In this document: positions 42,689 to 51,489 of the stretch, piece by piece | Layout: each line of letters opens with the position of its first letter | Position numbering within the stretch: position 1 is the stretch's first letter | Assembly: GCF_008728635.1 (NCBI RefSeq) | Contig: NZ_CP044285.1 | Span: 2,294,001-2,358,000, forward strand | From: Hymenobacter baengnokdamensis | GTDB lineage: Bacteria; Bacteroidota; Bacteroidia; Cytophagales; Hymenobacteraceae | Length of the DNA stretch: 64,000 nt | Direction of reading: 5' to 3' | The notes under the pieces: model-generated | Seen by the model: the letters and a program-made list of their open reading frames with translations, nothing else | Database searches by the model: none | Told to the model about the DNA's origin: nothing | Translations under genes and position numbers: made by a program

Positions 42689-43681
42689 CTAATCAAGCAG
42701 GCTAGAATAGGCATCATCGGAGCGTTGTTTAGTGGCGGCTACGGAGGTAGAAGCGGGTTTTTTGTCGTTGTCCATCAGGGCGTTGAAGTCACCTTTCTGG
42801 TAGCGGTCGAGCAGGCGCTGGCCCTTCTCGCTCATCACGCCGTTCTGGATGTCCATCTCCTTCACGAACTCCTGCGAGTAGCGCATGGCCTGCTTAATCT
42901 GGCCCAATTGCTGGGCCATATCCTGGGCCACGCGGTCGGTGGCGAGGTCGAAGAAATACTTCTTGTCGGGGTCGCCGCGCAGGATATTCATGGCGGCGCG
43001 CATGCCCGAGCTGGTGCGTTTCACCAGCTCGTATTCGTCTTTCAGCAGGCCCACTTTGAACTTGCTGCCGTCAATCTGGCGCAGGGCAGCTTTCAGAATC
43101 TGACGCATCACTACGCTCACGTTGGCCGTCGTCGTCGCCATGGGCTGCAGGCGCTGGTTGTAATCCAGAATCTGGGCGGCGCGGCTGGCGTAGGCTTCGG
43201 CGGCGTCCTTTTCGCCCTGGCGGGTGGCCGAGTCGGCCAGGGCCAGGTACTCTTTCATCTGGGCGTCGTTGGCGGCCAGCTTGCGCTTTACCAGCTCATG
43301 CGCTCCTTCGATGCGGCCAACTTCCGTCTCCATCTGCCGGGCCTCCTTCTCGGTGTTCGAGATGTAGTCCTCCATGATGCCGATGGGGTCGGTGTTGACG
43401 AAAATGCCCGCCGCCGTGCGCAGAATCCGCTGCCCGGCGTACCAGAGCCCGGTTTGAATGCGCTTATTCGTGCCCAGCAAAAACAGCACGAACAGCGCCC
43501 CGAGTCCAATGCCCAGCTTTACGCTATTGAACACAATGTCAACGAGGTAGGGCACAATCTGGCCCCAGTAGTACACGCCGGCGGCGGCCGCGCCGCCCAG
43601 CACCACCCAACCGGCTACCTTTTCGGGCTGCTGCCACTTGGGCAGGGTCGGGTTGAGGTTCGATGAAAGCAAGGTTTTCAT
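42689..43681 (-). CDS. Membrane protein with long helical (PspA/ESCRT-III-like?) region
   Basis: A 330-aa protein. Two hydrophobic segments near the N-terminus (VAGWVVLGGAAAAGVYYWG, VKLGIGLGALFVLFLLG) precede about 230 residues of charged helix (DPIGIMEDYISNTEKEARQM, AHELVKRKLAANDAQMKEYL). The helical part has the look of PspA/ESCRT-III-like membrane-remodelling proteins (helix hairpin then helices with many Glu/Lys/Gln), but no diagnostic motif was recognised. It is second in the ABC operon, 18 bp from the upstream gene. A role in assembling or protecting the transporter is inference. Confidence 0.7.
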   Translation of the reverse strand: MKTLLSSNLNPTLPKWQQPEKVAGWVVLGGAAAAGVYYWGQIVPYLVDIVFNSVKLGIGLGALFVLFLLGTNKRIQTGLWYAGQRILRTAAGIFVNTDPIGIMEDYISNTEKEARQMETEVGRIEGAHELVKRKLAANDAQMKEYLALADSATRQGEKDAAEAYASRAAQILDYNQRLQPMATTTANVSVVMRQILKAALRQIDGSKFKVGLLKDEYELVKRTSSGMRAAMNILRGDPDKKYFFDLATDRVAQDMAQQLGQIKQAMRYSQEFVKEMDIQNGVMSEKGQRLLDRYQKGDFNALMDNDKKPASTSVAATKQRSDDAYSSLLD

Positions 43682-43699
43682 GCGTAGAAAGCGTTTTAG

Positions 43700-44374
43700 C
43701 TAGTTGATTAAAAAGGACTTAGTGGCTTGCTGATGAGCCTGCAGCTCGGCCGTGGCCGCCGCACTGGCCAGCTCGTAGCTGGCCAGTGCGGCCTGCACCT
43801 TGGTCTGCTCCTGGTGCAGCTGCTGCTGGGTGTTGCGGAGTTGTTGGCTTTTGGCTGCCAGCTGCTGGCTGAGGTCGGCCACGGCGGCTTGCAGCTGGGC
43901 TTCCTGCTCGCGCAGCTGGGCCAGGGCGCTGGGCGGACCTTGCCGGGGTGCTGCTTCGCCGAGTTTTTCGCGGTGGCGGGCGAGTACGTTGGCGCGGTCG
44001 TCGGCCAGCTTCTGGGTTAGCTCGTCGGCCGAGGTGAGCAGCGTGGGCAGGTCCTGGCCCGTCATGGCCGTGAAGGCGTTGAAGGCTGTTTGGTAGAGCA
44101 GCGGCCCGCTGAGGCCGCTGGCCGTGAGGCTTTTCACCATCTTGGTGAAGGCCGCAAAGTCGCGCCCGTCGCCGGCCAGCAGCCGGGCAATGTGGTCGAG
44201 GTGGCGCTGCTCGGGCTGCGCCACGCCGGGCGGCAGGTCGGCCAGCGGCAGGGCCGTGCCCGGCAGCGCCGCGGGCGGCACGGCGTGGGCCGGCGCAGCT
44301 ACTGCCGGGGCTTCGTCGCCGGGCTCGACGAAAAAGTCTTTGGCGGCTTTCGCCAGGTTATCCAGAATGGCCAT
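43700..44374 (-). CDS. Hypothetical coiled-coil protein, first gene of ABC operon
   Basis: A 224-aa protein with no signal peptide. An amphipathic N-terminus (MAILDNLAKAAKDFFVEPG) leads into a Pro/Ala linker and a helical middle (RHLDHIARLLAGDGRDFAAF). A C-terminal coiled coil rich in Gln/Ala follows (LREQEAQLQAAVADLSQQLA). It may be a cytoplasmic membrane-associated partner of the helical membrane protein 18 bp downstream. It begins the leftward operon. No family is recognised. Confidence 0.65.
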   Translation of the reverse strand: MAILDNLAKAAKDFFVEPGDEAPAVAAPAHAVPPAALPGTALPLADLPPGVAQPEQRHLDHIARLLAGDGRDFAAFTKMVKSLTASGLSGPLLYQTAFNAFTAMTGQDLPTLLTSADELTQKLADDRANVLARHREKLGEAAPRQGPPSALAQLREQEAQLQAAVADLSQQLAAKSQQLRNTQQQLHQEQTKVQAALASYELASAAATAELQAHQQATKSFLIN

Positions 44375-44484
44375 GTCGGTAAAAGCAGGTAGGTGAGGGA
44401 TGCGTACCTATTGCCAATACCAGTGCCGAGCCGGCAGGAACACTGCCAATTAATTTATAAACTATTACTAATCAGAATAATAAA

Positions 44485-44517
44485 TAAAAAAACCCGCCCG
44501 GCAGCAAGCCAAGCGGG
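44485..44517 (-). terminator. Terminator formerly ending the dinB gene
   Basis: On the minus strand cccgcttggc/gccgggcggg forms a 10-bp stem with two G-U pairs, followed by a run of seven T. It faces transcripts coming from the right. Before the transposon inserted, the dinB gene ended about 90 bp away, so this was probably its terminator; now 18.6 kb lies between them. Confidence 0.7.
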
Positions 44518-44619
44518 AGGATAGTATTTTCAAAATGAAAAGCCGTTTTTACTAAAAGCGAAAAGCCTGGTCGGCCAGCAGCCGGCTGTCACCACGCCTG
44601 GGTACGCTTACTTCCAGGC

Positions 44620-44624
44620 GTGCA
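44620..44624 (+). repeat. Target-site duplication, left copy (GTGCA)
   Basis: Five bases directly before the left transposon tip; the identical pentamer lies directly after the right tip at 63247-63251. Five base pairs is the duplication size of Tn7-type elements. Confidence 0.88.
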
Positions 44625-44749
44625 TGTCAATTTTCTTAGTAAATTGGAAAATGCTAGGGTTTTTGGCTGAAAACTAGCGCAAGTAGCTGGGAAAACTAGC
44701 ACAAGTGAGTAAGAATAGTTTGTATTTTAGCACAAGTAGGTGGGAACAG
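44625..44749 (+). repeat. Left transposon end with TnsB-site-like repeats
   Basis: Tip tgtcaatt with a weak repeat at 44633-44651 (13 of 19 matches to the right-end site), then gcgcaagtagctgggaa (44677-44693), gcacaagtgagtaagaa (44699-44715) and gcacaagtaggtgggaa (44730-44746). Spacing is irregular (44, 22 and 31 bp between repeat starts). The innermost copy ends six bases before the tnsA start codon, so transposase binding here could repress its own operon. Confidence 0.85.
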
Positions 44750-44751
44750 TT

Positions 44752-45423
44752 ATGCTACCGGCCCGAAATTTTAAGTTTACCACTCGCTCTTTGCGGGCTA
44801 TTCAGCCATCGGAGAAAAATGGGCGAGCTGTCCACGCAGAGTCTGCCTTGGAGCGCGATATGTGCTGCCTATTAGAGTTCAACCCACAGGTCGTGAAATT
44901 TGTGGAACAGCCTGTTACCATTTCCTACGTTGACCAGGGGAAGACTCGGCGCTACACGCCTGACTTTCTGGCTCGCTATGTGGCGGGTAAGCCCCCACAG
45001 TTAATAGAAGTCAAGTATGCGGCCGACCTAGTAGCCAAGCAGGAAGAGTTCGTAGCCCGCTTCCAAGCCGCCCGGCAGTACGCGCAGGCCCAAGGGTGGG
45101 AGTTCAGCATCTGGACTGAGGCGGAAATAAAAACCCCGTATCTGAAGAATGCCAAGTTCTTGTTGCGCTTCCGCTCCTCGACCCTCGTCGTGCGGTCCGA
45201 ATACCGACAACTACTGCTAGAAGTGTTGGCCCAGCTGGGACGTGCAACCCCGGCCGAGGTCCTATTGGTAGCCTTCGAAAATCCGGAGCGGCAGGCGGAG
45301 CTATTGCCGGTGCTGTGGCACCTGGTGAGTACCCACCAACTGGGCTGTAATTTATTAGAGCCGCTTACGATGAGTAGCCCGCTTTGGAGCCTGCATAACC
45401 AATCCTTATCGCGTCATGGTTAA
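44752..45423 (+). CDS. tnsA: Tn7-like transposase endonuclease subunit TnsA
   Basis: A 223-aa restriction-endonuclease-fold nuclease that cuts the 5' ends of the element, which permits cut-and-paste movement. The ATG at 44752 is used. Catalytic residues: Glu34 (AESALERDM), Asp71 (RRYTPDFLA) and E86-V-K88 (LIEVKYA). A C-terminal winged-helix-like part (LLEVLAQLGRATPAEVLLVA) probably contacts TnsB/C. It overlaps tnsB by 8 bp, so translation is coupled. Confidence 0.93.
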   Translation: MLPARNFKFTTRSLRAIQPSEKNGRAVHAESALERDMCCLLEFNPQVVKFVEQPVTISYVDQGKTRRYTPDFLARYVAGKPPQLIEVKYAADLVAKQEEFVARFQAARQYAQAQGWEFSIWTEAEIKTPYLKNAKFLLRFRSSTLVVRSEYRQLLLEVLAQLGRATPAEVLLVAFENPERQAELLPVLWHLVSTHQLGCNLLEPLTMSSPLWSLHNQSLSRHG

Positions 45424-47344
45424 GATAGAAGCAAAACCCGGCCAGCGCTATCTCTACCGCGAGCAGCCTGTTCGAATCCGGTACACGCTCGACCTGCATC
45501 TGGTACTGGGTGAGTATGAGGCCACGGGAGAATCCGTGCGCATTCCCGTGGCTGACCTACGGCCACTTGACGAGGCGGCCAGGCAGACTGAGCCACGGGA
45601 TGATATATTCAGCATCCCAGAAAAGGCCTGGGCTAAGGCCGAGCACCGGTTTTCCATTCTTCAACCCATCCTGGCGGACCGCGGGAACCTGGCACTTGTC
45701 GACCAGGCCTGTCAGGACAATGAAGTGGGCAGGTCCACTATCTATCGCTGGTTGAAGCTCTACGATGACACTGGTTCTGTGCGGTCGCTGGTCGATTTGC
45801 CCCGCTCGGGGGGCAAAGATAAGTCCCGGCTGGGTGAGGCCCAGAATGCGATTATTACCGAGGCCATCACCACTCACTACTTGACCCGGCAGAAAAAGAC
45901 GGCTAACGAAGTAGTAGAGGAGGTAAGGCGGCTCTGCCAGCAGGCCAAGCCCAAGCTGAAGGTACCGACGGAGAAGACGGTTCGGCGGCGCATCCACCAA
46001 TTAGAAGAGGAGGAGACGACGCGCCGGCGATTAGGTAACAAGGCTGCTCAGGACCGCTACCGGCCCCAGCAGGGCGAGTTACCCGATGCCGAGTACCCGC
46101 TCCAACTGGTGGAGCTGGACCACACCAAGGTAGATATCATTCTCGTGGACGAGGTGTATCGCAAGCCACTTGGCAAGCCCTACCTGACGATGGCCATTGA
46201 TACGTACTCGCGTATGATAATGGGTATCCACTTATCCTACGACCCGCCGGGAGCCATCGGCACAGGTCTGTGCATCGCCCATATGCTGCTGCCGAAGGAA
46301 ACGTGGCTGGCCAAGGTGGGGGTGGAGGGGGAGTGGCCCTGCTGGGGGGTGCCCGCCGTGCTCCACTTGGATAACGCCCGCGAGTTTCGGGGAAACATGC
46401 TGCTACGGGCCTGTGAGAAATATGACATTCGGCTGGAATACCGACCCGTGCGGACTCCTCACTATGGAGGCCACATCGAGCGGATGATGGGCCATACAAT
46501 GCGCAAGGTGCACACGCTGCCCGGGGCCACGTTTTCTAATCCCCAGCAGCGAGGGGAGTACGATTCGGAGAAAATGGCCGCGTTCACGCTCCGCGAGTTC
46601 GAGCAGTGGCTGACGACATACATTACCGAGGTGTATCATAAGCGCGTACACAGCATGACCTACCAGACTCCCTATGAGCGCTTCCGCGCTGGCATCCTGG
46701 GTACGCCTGACCAGCCGGGTACGGGCTTACCGGAGCGTTACTACGACGAGCGGCAGGTCCGGCTGGATTTCATGCCCGCCATCGAGCGCTCGGTGCAGCA
46801 ATACGGGGTACAGGTAGACCATGTGTACTACTATGCCGATGTGCTGCGCTCCTACGTTAACCGCCGGACGCCGGGCAGTGGCAAGCACGGAGGCAAGCAA
46901 CTGCTCACCTTCAAGCGTGACCCCCGCGACCTTAGTGTCCTGTACCTGTTGGAGCCGGGTACCAATCTGTATCACCGGATTCCATACCGTAACACCAGCC
47001 GCCCCAGCATTTCCATCTGGGAACACCGGGCCGCCATTCGGCAACTCAAGCAGCAGGGAGTAGCGCAGGTGGACGAGGATAGCATTTTTGCTGCCTATGA
47101 CCGGATGCGGGCGCAAGAACTAGCGGCAGTAAAGAAAACCCAGTCCATGACTCCCAGCGTCCTGCGGATGCTGAAGGAGGTACCTGTGGAGGAACTATTC
47201 ATGCGTACCAAAACGGAGCCGCTAGACAGTGTAGCCCCGGCAACTGTACTAGTCGAGCCGCTAAGTCAACCTGAGAATACTCCCCCTTCCTGGTCGACAG
47301 CTACTCTTCAACCCTTTGACGACGCAGGATTTTACGCCCTATGA
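45416..47344 (+). CDS. tnsB: Tn7-like DDE transposase TnsB
   Basis: A 642-aa transposase that binds the ends, cuts the 3' strands and joins them to target DNA. An N-terminal helix-turn-helix (EVGRSTIYRWLKLYDD, about residues 103-118) precedes the retroviral-integrase core with Asp235 (VELDHTKVDI), Asp319 (LHLDNAREF) and Glu355 (GGHIERMMGH), a DDE triad with the classical 35-residue final spacing. A C-terminal beta-barrel and tail follow. It overlaps tnsA and tnsC (ATGA at 47341). Confidence 0.95.
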   Translation: MVKIEAKPGQRYLYREQPVRIRYTLDLHLVLGEYEATGESVRIPVADLRPLDEAARQTEPRDDIFSIPEKAWAKAEHRFSILQPILADRGNLALVDQACQDNEVGRSTIYRWLKLYDDTGSVRSLVDLPRSGGKDKSRLGEAQNAIITEAITTHYLTRQKKTANEVVEEVRRLCQQAKPKLKVPTEKTVRRRIHQLEEEETTRRRLGNKAAQDRYRPQQGELPDAEYPLQLVELDHTKVDIILVDEVYRKPLGKPYLTMAIDTYSRMIMGIHLSYDPPGAIGTGLCIAHMLLPKETWLAKVGVEGEWPCWGVPAVLHLDNAREFRGNMLLRACEKYDIRLEYRPVRTPHYGGHIERMMGHTMRKVHTLPGATFSNPQQRGEYDSEKMAAFTLREFEQWLTTYITEVYHKRVHSMTYQTPYERFRAGILGTPDQPGTGLPERYYDERQVRLDFMPAIERSVQQYGVQVDHVYYYADVLRSYVNRRTPGSGKHGGKQLLTFKRDPRDLSVLYLLEPGTNLYHRIPYRNTSRPSISIWEHRAAIRQLKQQGVAQVDEDSIFAAYDRMRAQELAAVKKTQSMTPSVLRMLKEVPVEELFMRTKTEPLDSVAPATVLVEPLSQPENTPPSWSTATLQPFDDAGFYAL

Positions 47345-48237
47345 GCCTACCGCACCTATCTCCAGAGGCAGCCGCCATGCTGGAACTGCCCGTGGCCGAA
47401 CGAAAAGGAAAAATTAGGGAAATGAAGTGGATCCCCTATGCTCGGGCCCGCCGCATCGGGCAGAAGATGCACGACCTGTTGCATCACCCGCCTTCTTACC
47501 GGATGCCTAACCTACTCGTGGTGGGGGATACCGGCAATGGCAAAACTCACATCATCAGACGCTTTGCGGCTGCTCACCCCTCTTATACCCGGGAAGAGGA
47601 TGGGCACCTCATCGCCCCGGTACTCTACCTCCAGGCCCCACCCGATGCGGACGAGCGTAGCTTTTACCACGCGCTGCTTGATATAACAGGAACGCCCTAC
47701 CGGGTTGCCGACCGGGGTGACCGTAAGCAGCGCCAGGTTATTAATACGCTTCGGCGCCTAGAAACCCGGCTGCTCATCATTGACGAAATCCAGCACGTGC
47801 TGGCCGGTAACCAGACCAAGCAGCGTCAATTCTTGAACGTGCTCAAGTACTTATCCAATGAACTGATGCTGCCGCTAGTCGGCGCAGGCATTGGTACCGC
47901 GTTCAACGCCATCCAGCACGATGAGCAGCTAGCAAGTCGGTTTGAGCCTATCGGCCTGCCCCGGTGGCGGATGGGCGAGGAGTATATCCGCCTGTTGATG
48001 ACCTTCGAACGCCTGCTCCCCTTGCAGAAGCCCTCTAACTTGAGCGAGGAAAAACTGGCTTACAAGCTTCTGAGTCTGAGCGAAGGAAGCCTAGGAGAGC
48101 TGACTAATATTTTACAGCGGGCCGCCATTCAGGCCGTTGATACGAAAGAGGAATATATCAGCCTGGGCTTGCTTGGGAAATTGGATTACTCTACGCGGTC
48201 CGACTTATCCAACTACGAGAAATTAATGGCAGACTAG
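47341..48237 (+). CDS. tnsC: Tn7-like AAA+ regulator TnsC
   Basis: A 298-aa AAA+ ATPase that couples target choice to transposase activation. Walker A is GDTGNGKT (residues 62-69), Walker B is LLIIDEIQHV (Asp148/Glu149), and sensor and arginine-finger regions follow (LPLVGAGIGT, ASRFEPIGLPRW). The length matches the short TniB/TnsC type. It is translationally coupled to tnsB (4-bp overlap) and followed by tniQ after 2 bp. Confidence 0.94.
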   Translation: MSLPHLSPEAAAMLELPVAERKGKIREMKWIPYARARRIGQKMHDLLHHPPSYRMPNLLVVGDTGNGKTHIIRRFAAAHPSYTREEDGHLIAPVLYLQAPPDADERSFYHALLDITGTPYRVADRGDRKQRQVINTLRRLETRLLIIDEIQHVLAGNQTKQRQFLNVLKYLSNELMLPLVGAGIGTAFNAIQHDEQLASRFEPIGLPRWRMGEEYIRLLMTFERLLPLQKPSNLSEEKLAYKLLSLSEGSLGELTNILQRAAIQAVDTKEEYISLGLLGKLDYSTRSDLSNYEKLMAD

Positions 48238-48239
48238 TG

Positions 48240-49289
48240 ATGAGCCAAGCCAGCCGCCTCCCATGTGCAACTTACCCGAAAACCGACGAACTGCTGTCCA
48301 GCTGGCTGACTCGCCTGGCCCACGACCACCTGATTAAGACGCACACATTTGGCAAGATGTTGTTTTCAGGTGCCAACGTGTGGAACACGGACCTTGACCG
48401 TAGCGCACCGGAGAGTATGTTGCACATCCTAACCCAGCGAACCGGCACGCCGCTAGCCAAGGTAGAGCAGACGGTCCTGCGTCGCTACGAGGGCCAATTA
48501 TATCTGCACAGCGGGCAGGGCAGAATCGCCCCTTGGGTGTTACCACTAGGCATTTATCACCGCACGCGGCGCTACTATGGGTTGCTGTTTTGCCCGTTAT
48601 GTTTACGAAGGGATGGGGAGACTCCATACTTTCGCACGCATTGGCGACTGGCAATTTCGTACGCCTGCACCCGGTGTGGGGTATACCTGCAAGACCGGTG
48701 CCCCGGCTGCGGGCAGCCTGTAACCTTCTTCCGGGTGGAGCTGGGCCGTAAATCAGAATTGGCCGATAGACCTATCTCACACTGCTTTAACTGCGGCCTT
48801 GATTTAGCTAAGATACCTACGGAGCACGCCCCAGCCCCAGTACTGGCCGACCAGCGGGAATTGGAGCGTATCCTATACGAAGGATGGAACGAGCAGGTCT
48901 TCCATCCGCATCTCTACTTCGTCGTGCTACGCCAATTAGTAAAGCAGTTTATCAACGCCCGCTCGGCCAGCGCGGCTCTTCAGCAGGCCATAGATACTGA
49001 AACGGGCTGGAGCCCATTACAGGAGAATTTTACGATTCGGACGGGTAAGGTATCGATTGAACTGTTGCCACTGCGAGTCCGAAGCGGCGTGCTACGACAG
49101 GCCCAATGGTTGCTAACAGATTGGCCCGAGCGCTTCTTGGAAATGGTGAAACGCTACCCCATTACCAGCACACCCTTTCTATATGCGATGCCTGCTATCC
49201 CCTTCTGGTTCCAAAGGGTAGTCATCGAGAACTTGTACGTAGGCAGATACTTCCAAGCCCTCTCGATGCATAAGAAAAAACGTCTATAA
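48240..49289 (+). CDS. tniQ: TniQ/TnsD-family target-selection protein
   Basis: A 349-aa TniQ-family protein that should recruit TnsC to target DNA. The N-terminal TniQ signature is CATYPKTDELLSSWLTRLAH. A zinc-ribbon region (about residues 118-165) has paired cysteines: FCPLC, ACTRCG, CPGCGQ, FNCGLDL. It is shorter than the ~500-aa TnsD of Tn7, whose C-terminal half reads the attachment site, and nearer to the small TniQ type. Overlaps tnsC if a GTG start at 48237 is used. Confidence 0.9.
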   Translation: MSQASRLPCATYPKTDELLSSWLTRLAHDHLIKTHTFGKMLFSGANVWNTDLDRSAPESMLHILTQRTGTPLAKVEQTVLRRYEGQLYLHSGQGRIAPWVLPLGIYHRTRRYYGLLFCPLCLRRDGETPYFRTHWRLAISYACTRCGVYLQDRCPGCGQPVTFFRVELGRKSELADRPISHCFNCGLDLAKIPTEHAPAPVLADQRELERILYEGWNEQVFHPHLYFVVLRQLVKQFINARSASAALQQAIDTETGWSPLQENFTIRTGKVSIELLPLRVRSGVLRQAQWLLTDWPERFLEMVKRYPITSTPFLYAMPAIPFWFQRVVIENLYVGRYFQALSMHKKKRL

Positions 49290-49362
49290 CAGGCCTATGC
49301 TAGGTTGATTGCACTTATGAAGTAGGCTGTCATGCGTGGCAGAAGCGATGTAGTTGCGGTGC

Positions 49363-49677
49363 TCAGCTAGGCAAACCCGGCATGGACTGAGAGCGTTGGG
49401 CGGAGCGGTCCTGTAGTATTTCGGTTTCACTCCAGTTATACCGCAACTGCTTGGCTTCCGTTTTGAGTTGCTTGCGACGGTCACGTAGGCCCTCGCGCAG
49501 TAGGTCTACTGCCTGCATGATTACTTCGTGCTCCATGGTAATAGTAAGCCTGCCAGTTACACTATGCAGCGTAATAGCGACCAGCCCTTCAAGTTCAAGG
49601 TCGAGTAACTGCTGCTGCTGGCGTTTCAGCATTTGGCGTGCCTTGCGCAGGCGTCGTAGGTGCTTACCGTACCACAT
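49363..49677 (-). CDS. Small helical hypothetical protein
   Basis: A 104-aa protein starting at ATG 49677 (MWYGKHLRRLRKARQML), with a strongly basic, Gln/Leu-rich helix (KRQQQQLLDLELEGL) and a C-terminal helical region (AVDLLREGLRDRRKQLKTEA). It faces the tniQ gene with a 73-bp gap. A DNA- or RNA-binding role would suit the charge, but nothing specific is recognised. It may be a transposon accessory or cargo gene. Confidence 0.5.
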   Translation of the reverse strand: MWYGKHLRRLRKARQMLKRQQQQLLDLELEGLVAITLHSVTGRLTITMEHEVIMQAVDLLREGLRDRRKQLKTEAKQLRYNWSETEILQDRSAQRSQSMPGLPS

Positions 49678-50401
49678 TACCTGCTGACTTTGAGAAGTTA
49701 ACGAATGAGTAAGTAACGGTATACATTGGCCGAAAAGAGGGAGGAAGTGAAAAGTGAGAAAACGAATCGAGGCGTGTTGCCACCCCACGTTTCCTCCGTC
49801 CGGCCAAGAACGGCTAACACGCAACAGGACAGCCCCACGCCTCTTGGCGTGAGTGCTGGTCTATCTGTTCGCGTGTGGTTCGGGGTAAACTTGGCCGGTT
49901 CAGGAAACCACGGACAGGCAGCAACTCAAAGAAAAACAGGAGGTATTACTAGCTTATCAAAAAAGGTTAGGTAGTCAATTGCTGCGAATATACACTAATC
50001 AGCACCGTACTTCTCAATAGCAAATTAATGACTACGCAGCCAAGGATGAGCGCGCATTCACTGCGGTCAACGAATGTAGTAAGCTCTTTTACTCAGGTTG
50101 TCAAATGAGGCAGATGTACAAGGAATTACTCAAAATAAATTCTCGGTTTCTGCTTGAGCCAGCATTTGTTTTGGGAAATATTGCAAGATTAAGAATCTTG
50201 TTATCAGGTAAATAGTGTCGAGTTGTGCTTGTGATATTAATTGGAGTAGTAAAAATTTAGTTTGTTGCTCCAGCTCCTTGCTTGGCCACGCAGATGGAGG
50301 ATTACATGTGTTTATAGGGAGCAGTTTGAACAAATTAAGGAGGATTGGAGTACTAGCTAAGTTATTTGTTCCCTATCTTTGTTAGAATGGAGGACGAACC
50401 T
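49678..50401. other. Cargo region without a recognised gene
   Basis: About 720 bp. Some short readings exist on both strands (e.g. 49726-49974, 50130-50333), but none has a good start signal or a known domain. The right half (50000-50380) is AT-rich and should contain the promoter of the next gene. Confidence 0.4.
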
Positions 50402-51064
50402 ATGAACAGCACCTCATCTTCTCAAAGCAATGGAGTGTCAGCTGCACAAGCGAGTTATGCCATCCTCTTAGACCTGGAGCATAGCTTCAACGCATGTGCC
50501 AGCGAAGAGGAAGCAGAAAACTTTCGTCACAATGCCGCCATCGCCGCTATTGTAGAGCGTCGCACTAATTTGTCTATTACAATTGAAACTATTAAGCAGC
50601 TATATAGTAATTCAATTTCTCAGGAGGCACAACGCGTTTCACAAGCTACTGACTCAATTGCCTTAGCTATTCAGGAAAAGAGTTCGCCGCCAGCGATTAA
50701 TGCATCTGTTGCAACATTGAACGAATTACCTGGCGGAATAATAAAAGCAATTATTACTGCTATCCTGCAAAAAGATACGTTTCTAACAACTGAAGAAATT
50801 GAAATTGAATTAAAGCAGCAATATCCTTCTATAGAATTCACTAGAAAGCAAATGATTGATAGCGTTAAACATGCTAGGAAGCGGAAGGAGGTAGTCGGAC
50901 TACCAGTGTTCAAAGGTAATTTCCCTTTTTACCTCCATTCAATTTCCTCATTCTATCTCGATGAAGAGCGTCGTATTTTGAAGCCGCAATACGAAGCCAA
51001 ATTCAATACTCGTGTAATTGAAGCAGGCTACTCGTTGAATCCCGTGCCCAACCATAATAATTGA
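50402..51064 (+). CDS. Hypothetical cargo protein with winged-helix-like C-terminus
   Basis: A 220-aa cytoplasmic protein. The ATG at 50402 is favoured by a ggagg sequence at 50389-50393; an ATG at 50387 would add five residues. The N-terminal half is helical (AQASYAILLDLEHSFNA). The C-terminal half (FLTTEEIEIELKQQYPSIEF ... RKQMIDSVKHARKRKEV ... FYL) has the pattern of a winged-helix DNA-binding domain. It is AT-rich like the rest of the cargo and stands alone between non-coding stretches. The function is unknown. Confidence 0.65.
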   Translation: MNSTSSSQSNGVSAAQASYAILLDLEHSFNACASEEEAENFRHNAAIAAIVERRTNLSITIETIKQLYSNSISQEAQRVSQATDSIALAIQEKSSPPAINASVATLNELPGGIIKAIITAILQKDTFLTTEEIEIELKQQYPSIEFTRKQMIDSVKHARKRKEVVGLPVFKGNFPFYLHSISSFYLDEERRILKPQYEAKFNTRVIEAGYSLNPVPNHNN

Positions 51065-51117
51065 ACTTCAATTCGCTTGCATTGTGCTGCTTACTAACTG
51101 AACAACAGTAGCAAAGC

Positions 51118-51157
51118 GCAAAAAAAAATCGGCAGTCGTAGTAGCGACCGCCGATTT
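51118..51157 (-). terminator. Hairpin with T tract on the minus strand
   Basis: Arms aaatcggcagtcg and cgaccgccgattt (one mismatch) around a 6-nt loop; minus-strand readers meet a long T run after it. It may end the leftward cargo operon (stop at 51955) or act as a shared terminator with the gene at 50402. Confidence 0.65.
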
Positions 51158-51263
51158 AGGGCAACTCTTAGTAGGTTAAACCGCCAACAAATAGCAGGGT
51201 CCAAACCTGCTATTCAGGAATAACTAAACCGGGGGATGAATTCCAACCTCACTCTGCCCGCCT

Positions 51264-51302
51264 GAGGGTCGTCGAACAATCGTTTGGCGGCCCTCTTCTT
51301 TT
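51264..51302 (+). terminator. Imperfect plus-strand terminator
   Basis: gagggtcgtcgaac pairs imperfectly with gtttggcggccctc (G-U pairs and a mismatch), then ttctttt follows. It lies 200 bp after the gene at 50402-51064. Confidence 0.4.
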
Positions 51303-51489
51303 GCAAAGCTACGATGAAAGTTTTTGTGTTCCTACACGTGTACGATTTGAGTAGGACCGTCAGTAGTTAAGGTTACCTATCGAGGCACTTAATGGCTCTG
51401 AATGGATTGTCCCGTGTCAATGAAGCTACTTGGGAAGGGAAGCAGGCTAAAAGCAGAAAAGACTCCCACGGCGGGGAGAACTTCGGAGT

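Noticed and set aside
49726..49974. 82-codon frame in the transposon opposite and beyond the small minus-strand gene
   Set aside because: TTG start, no ribosome-binding site, no family features.
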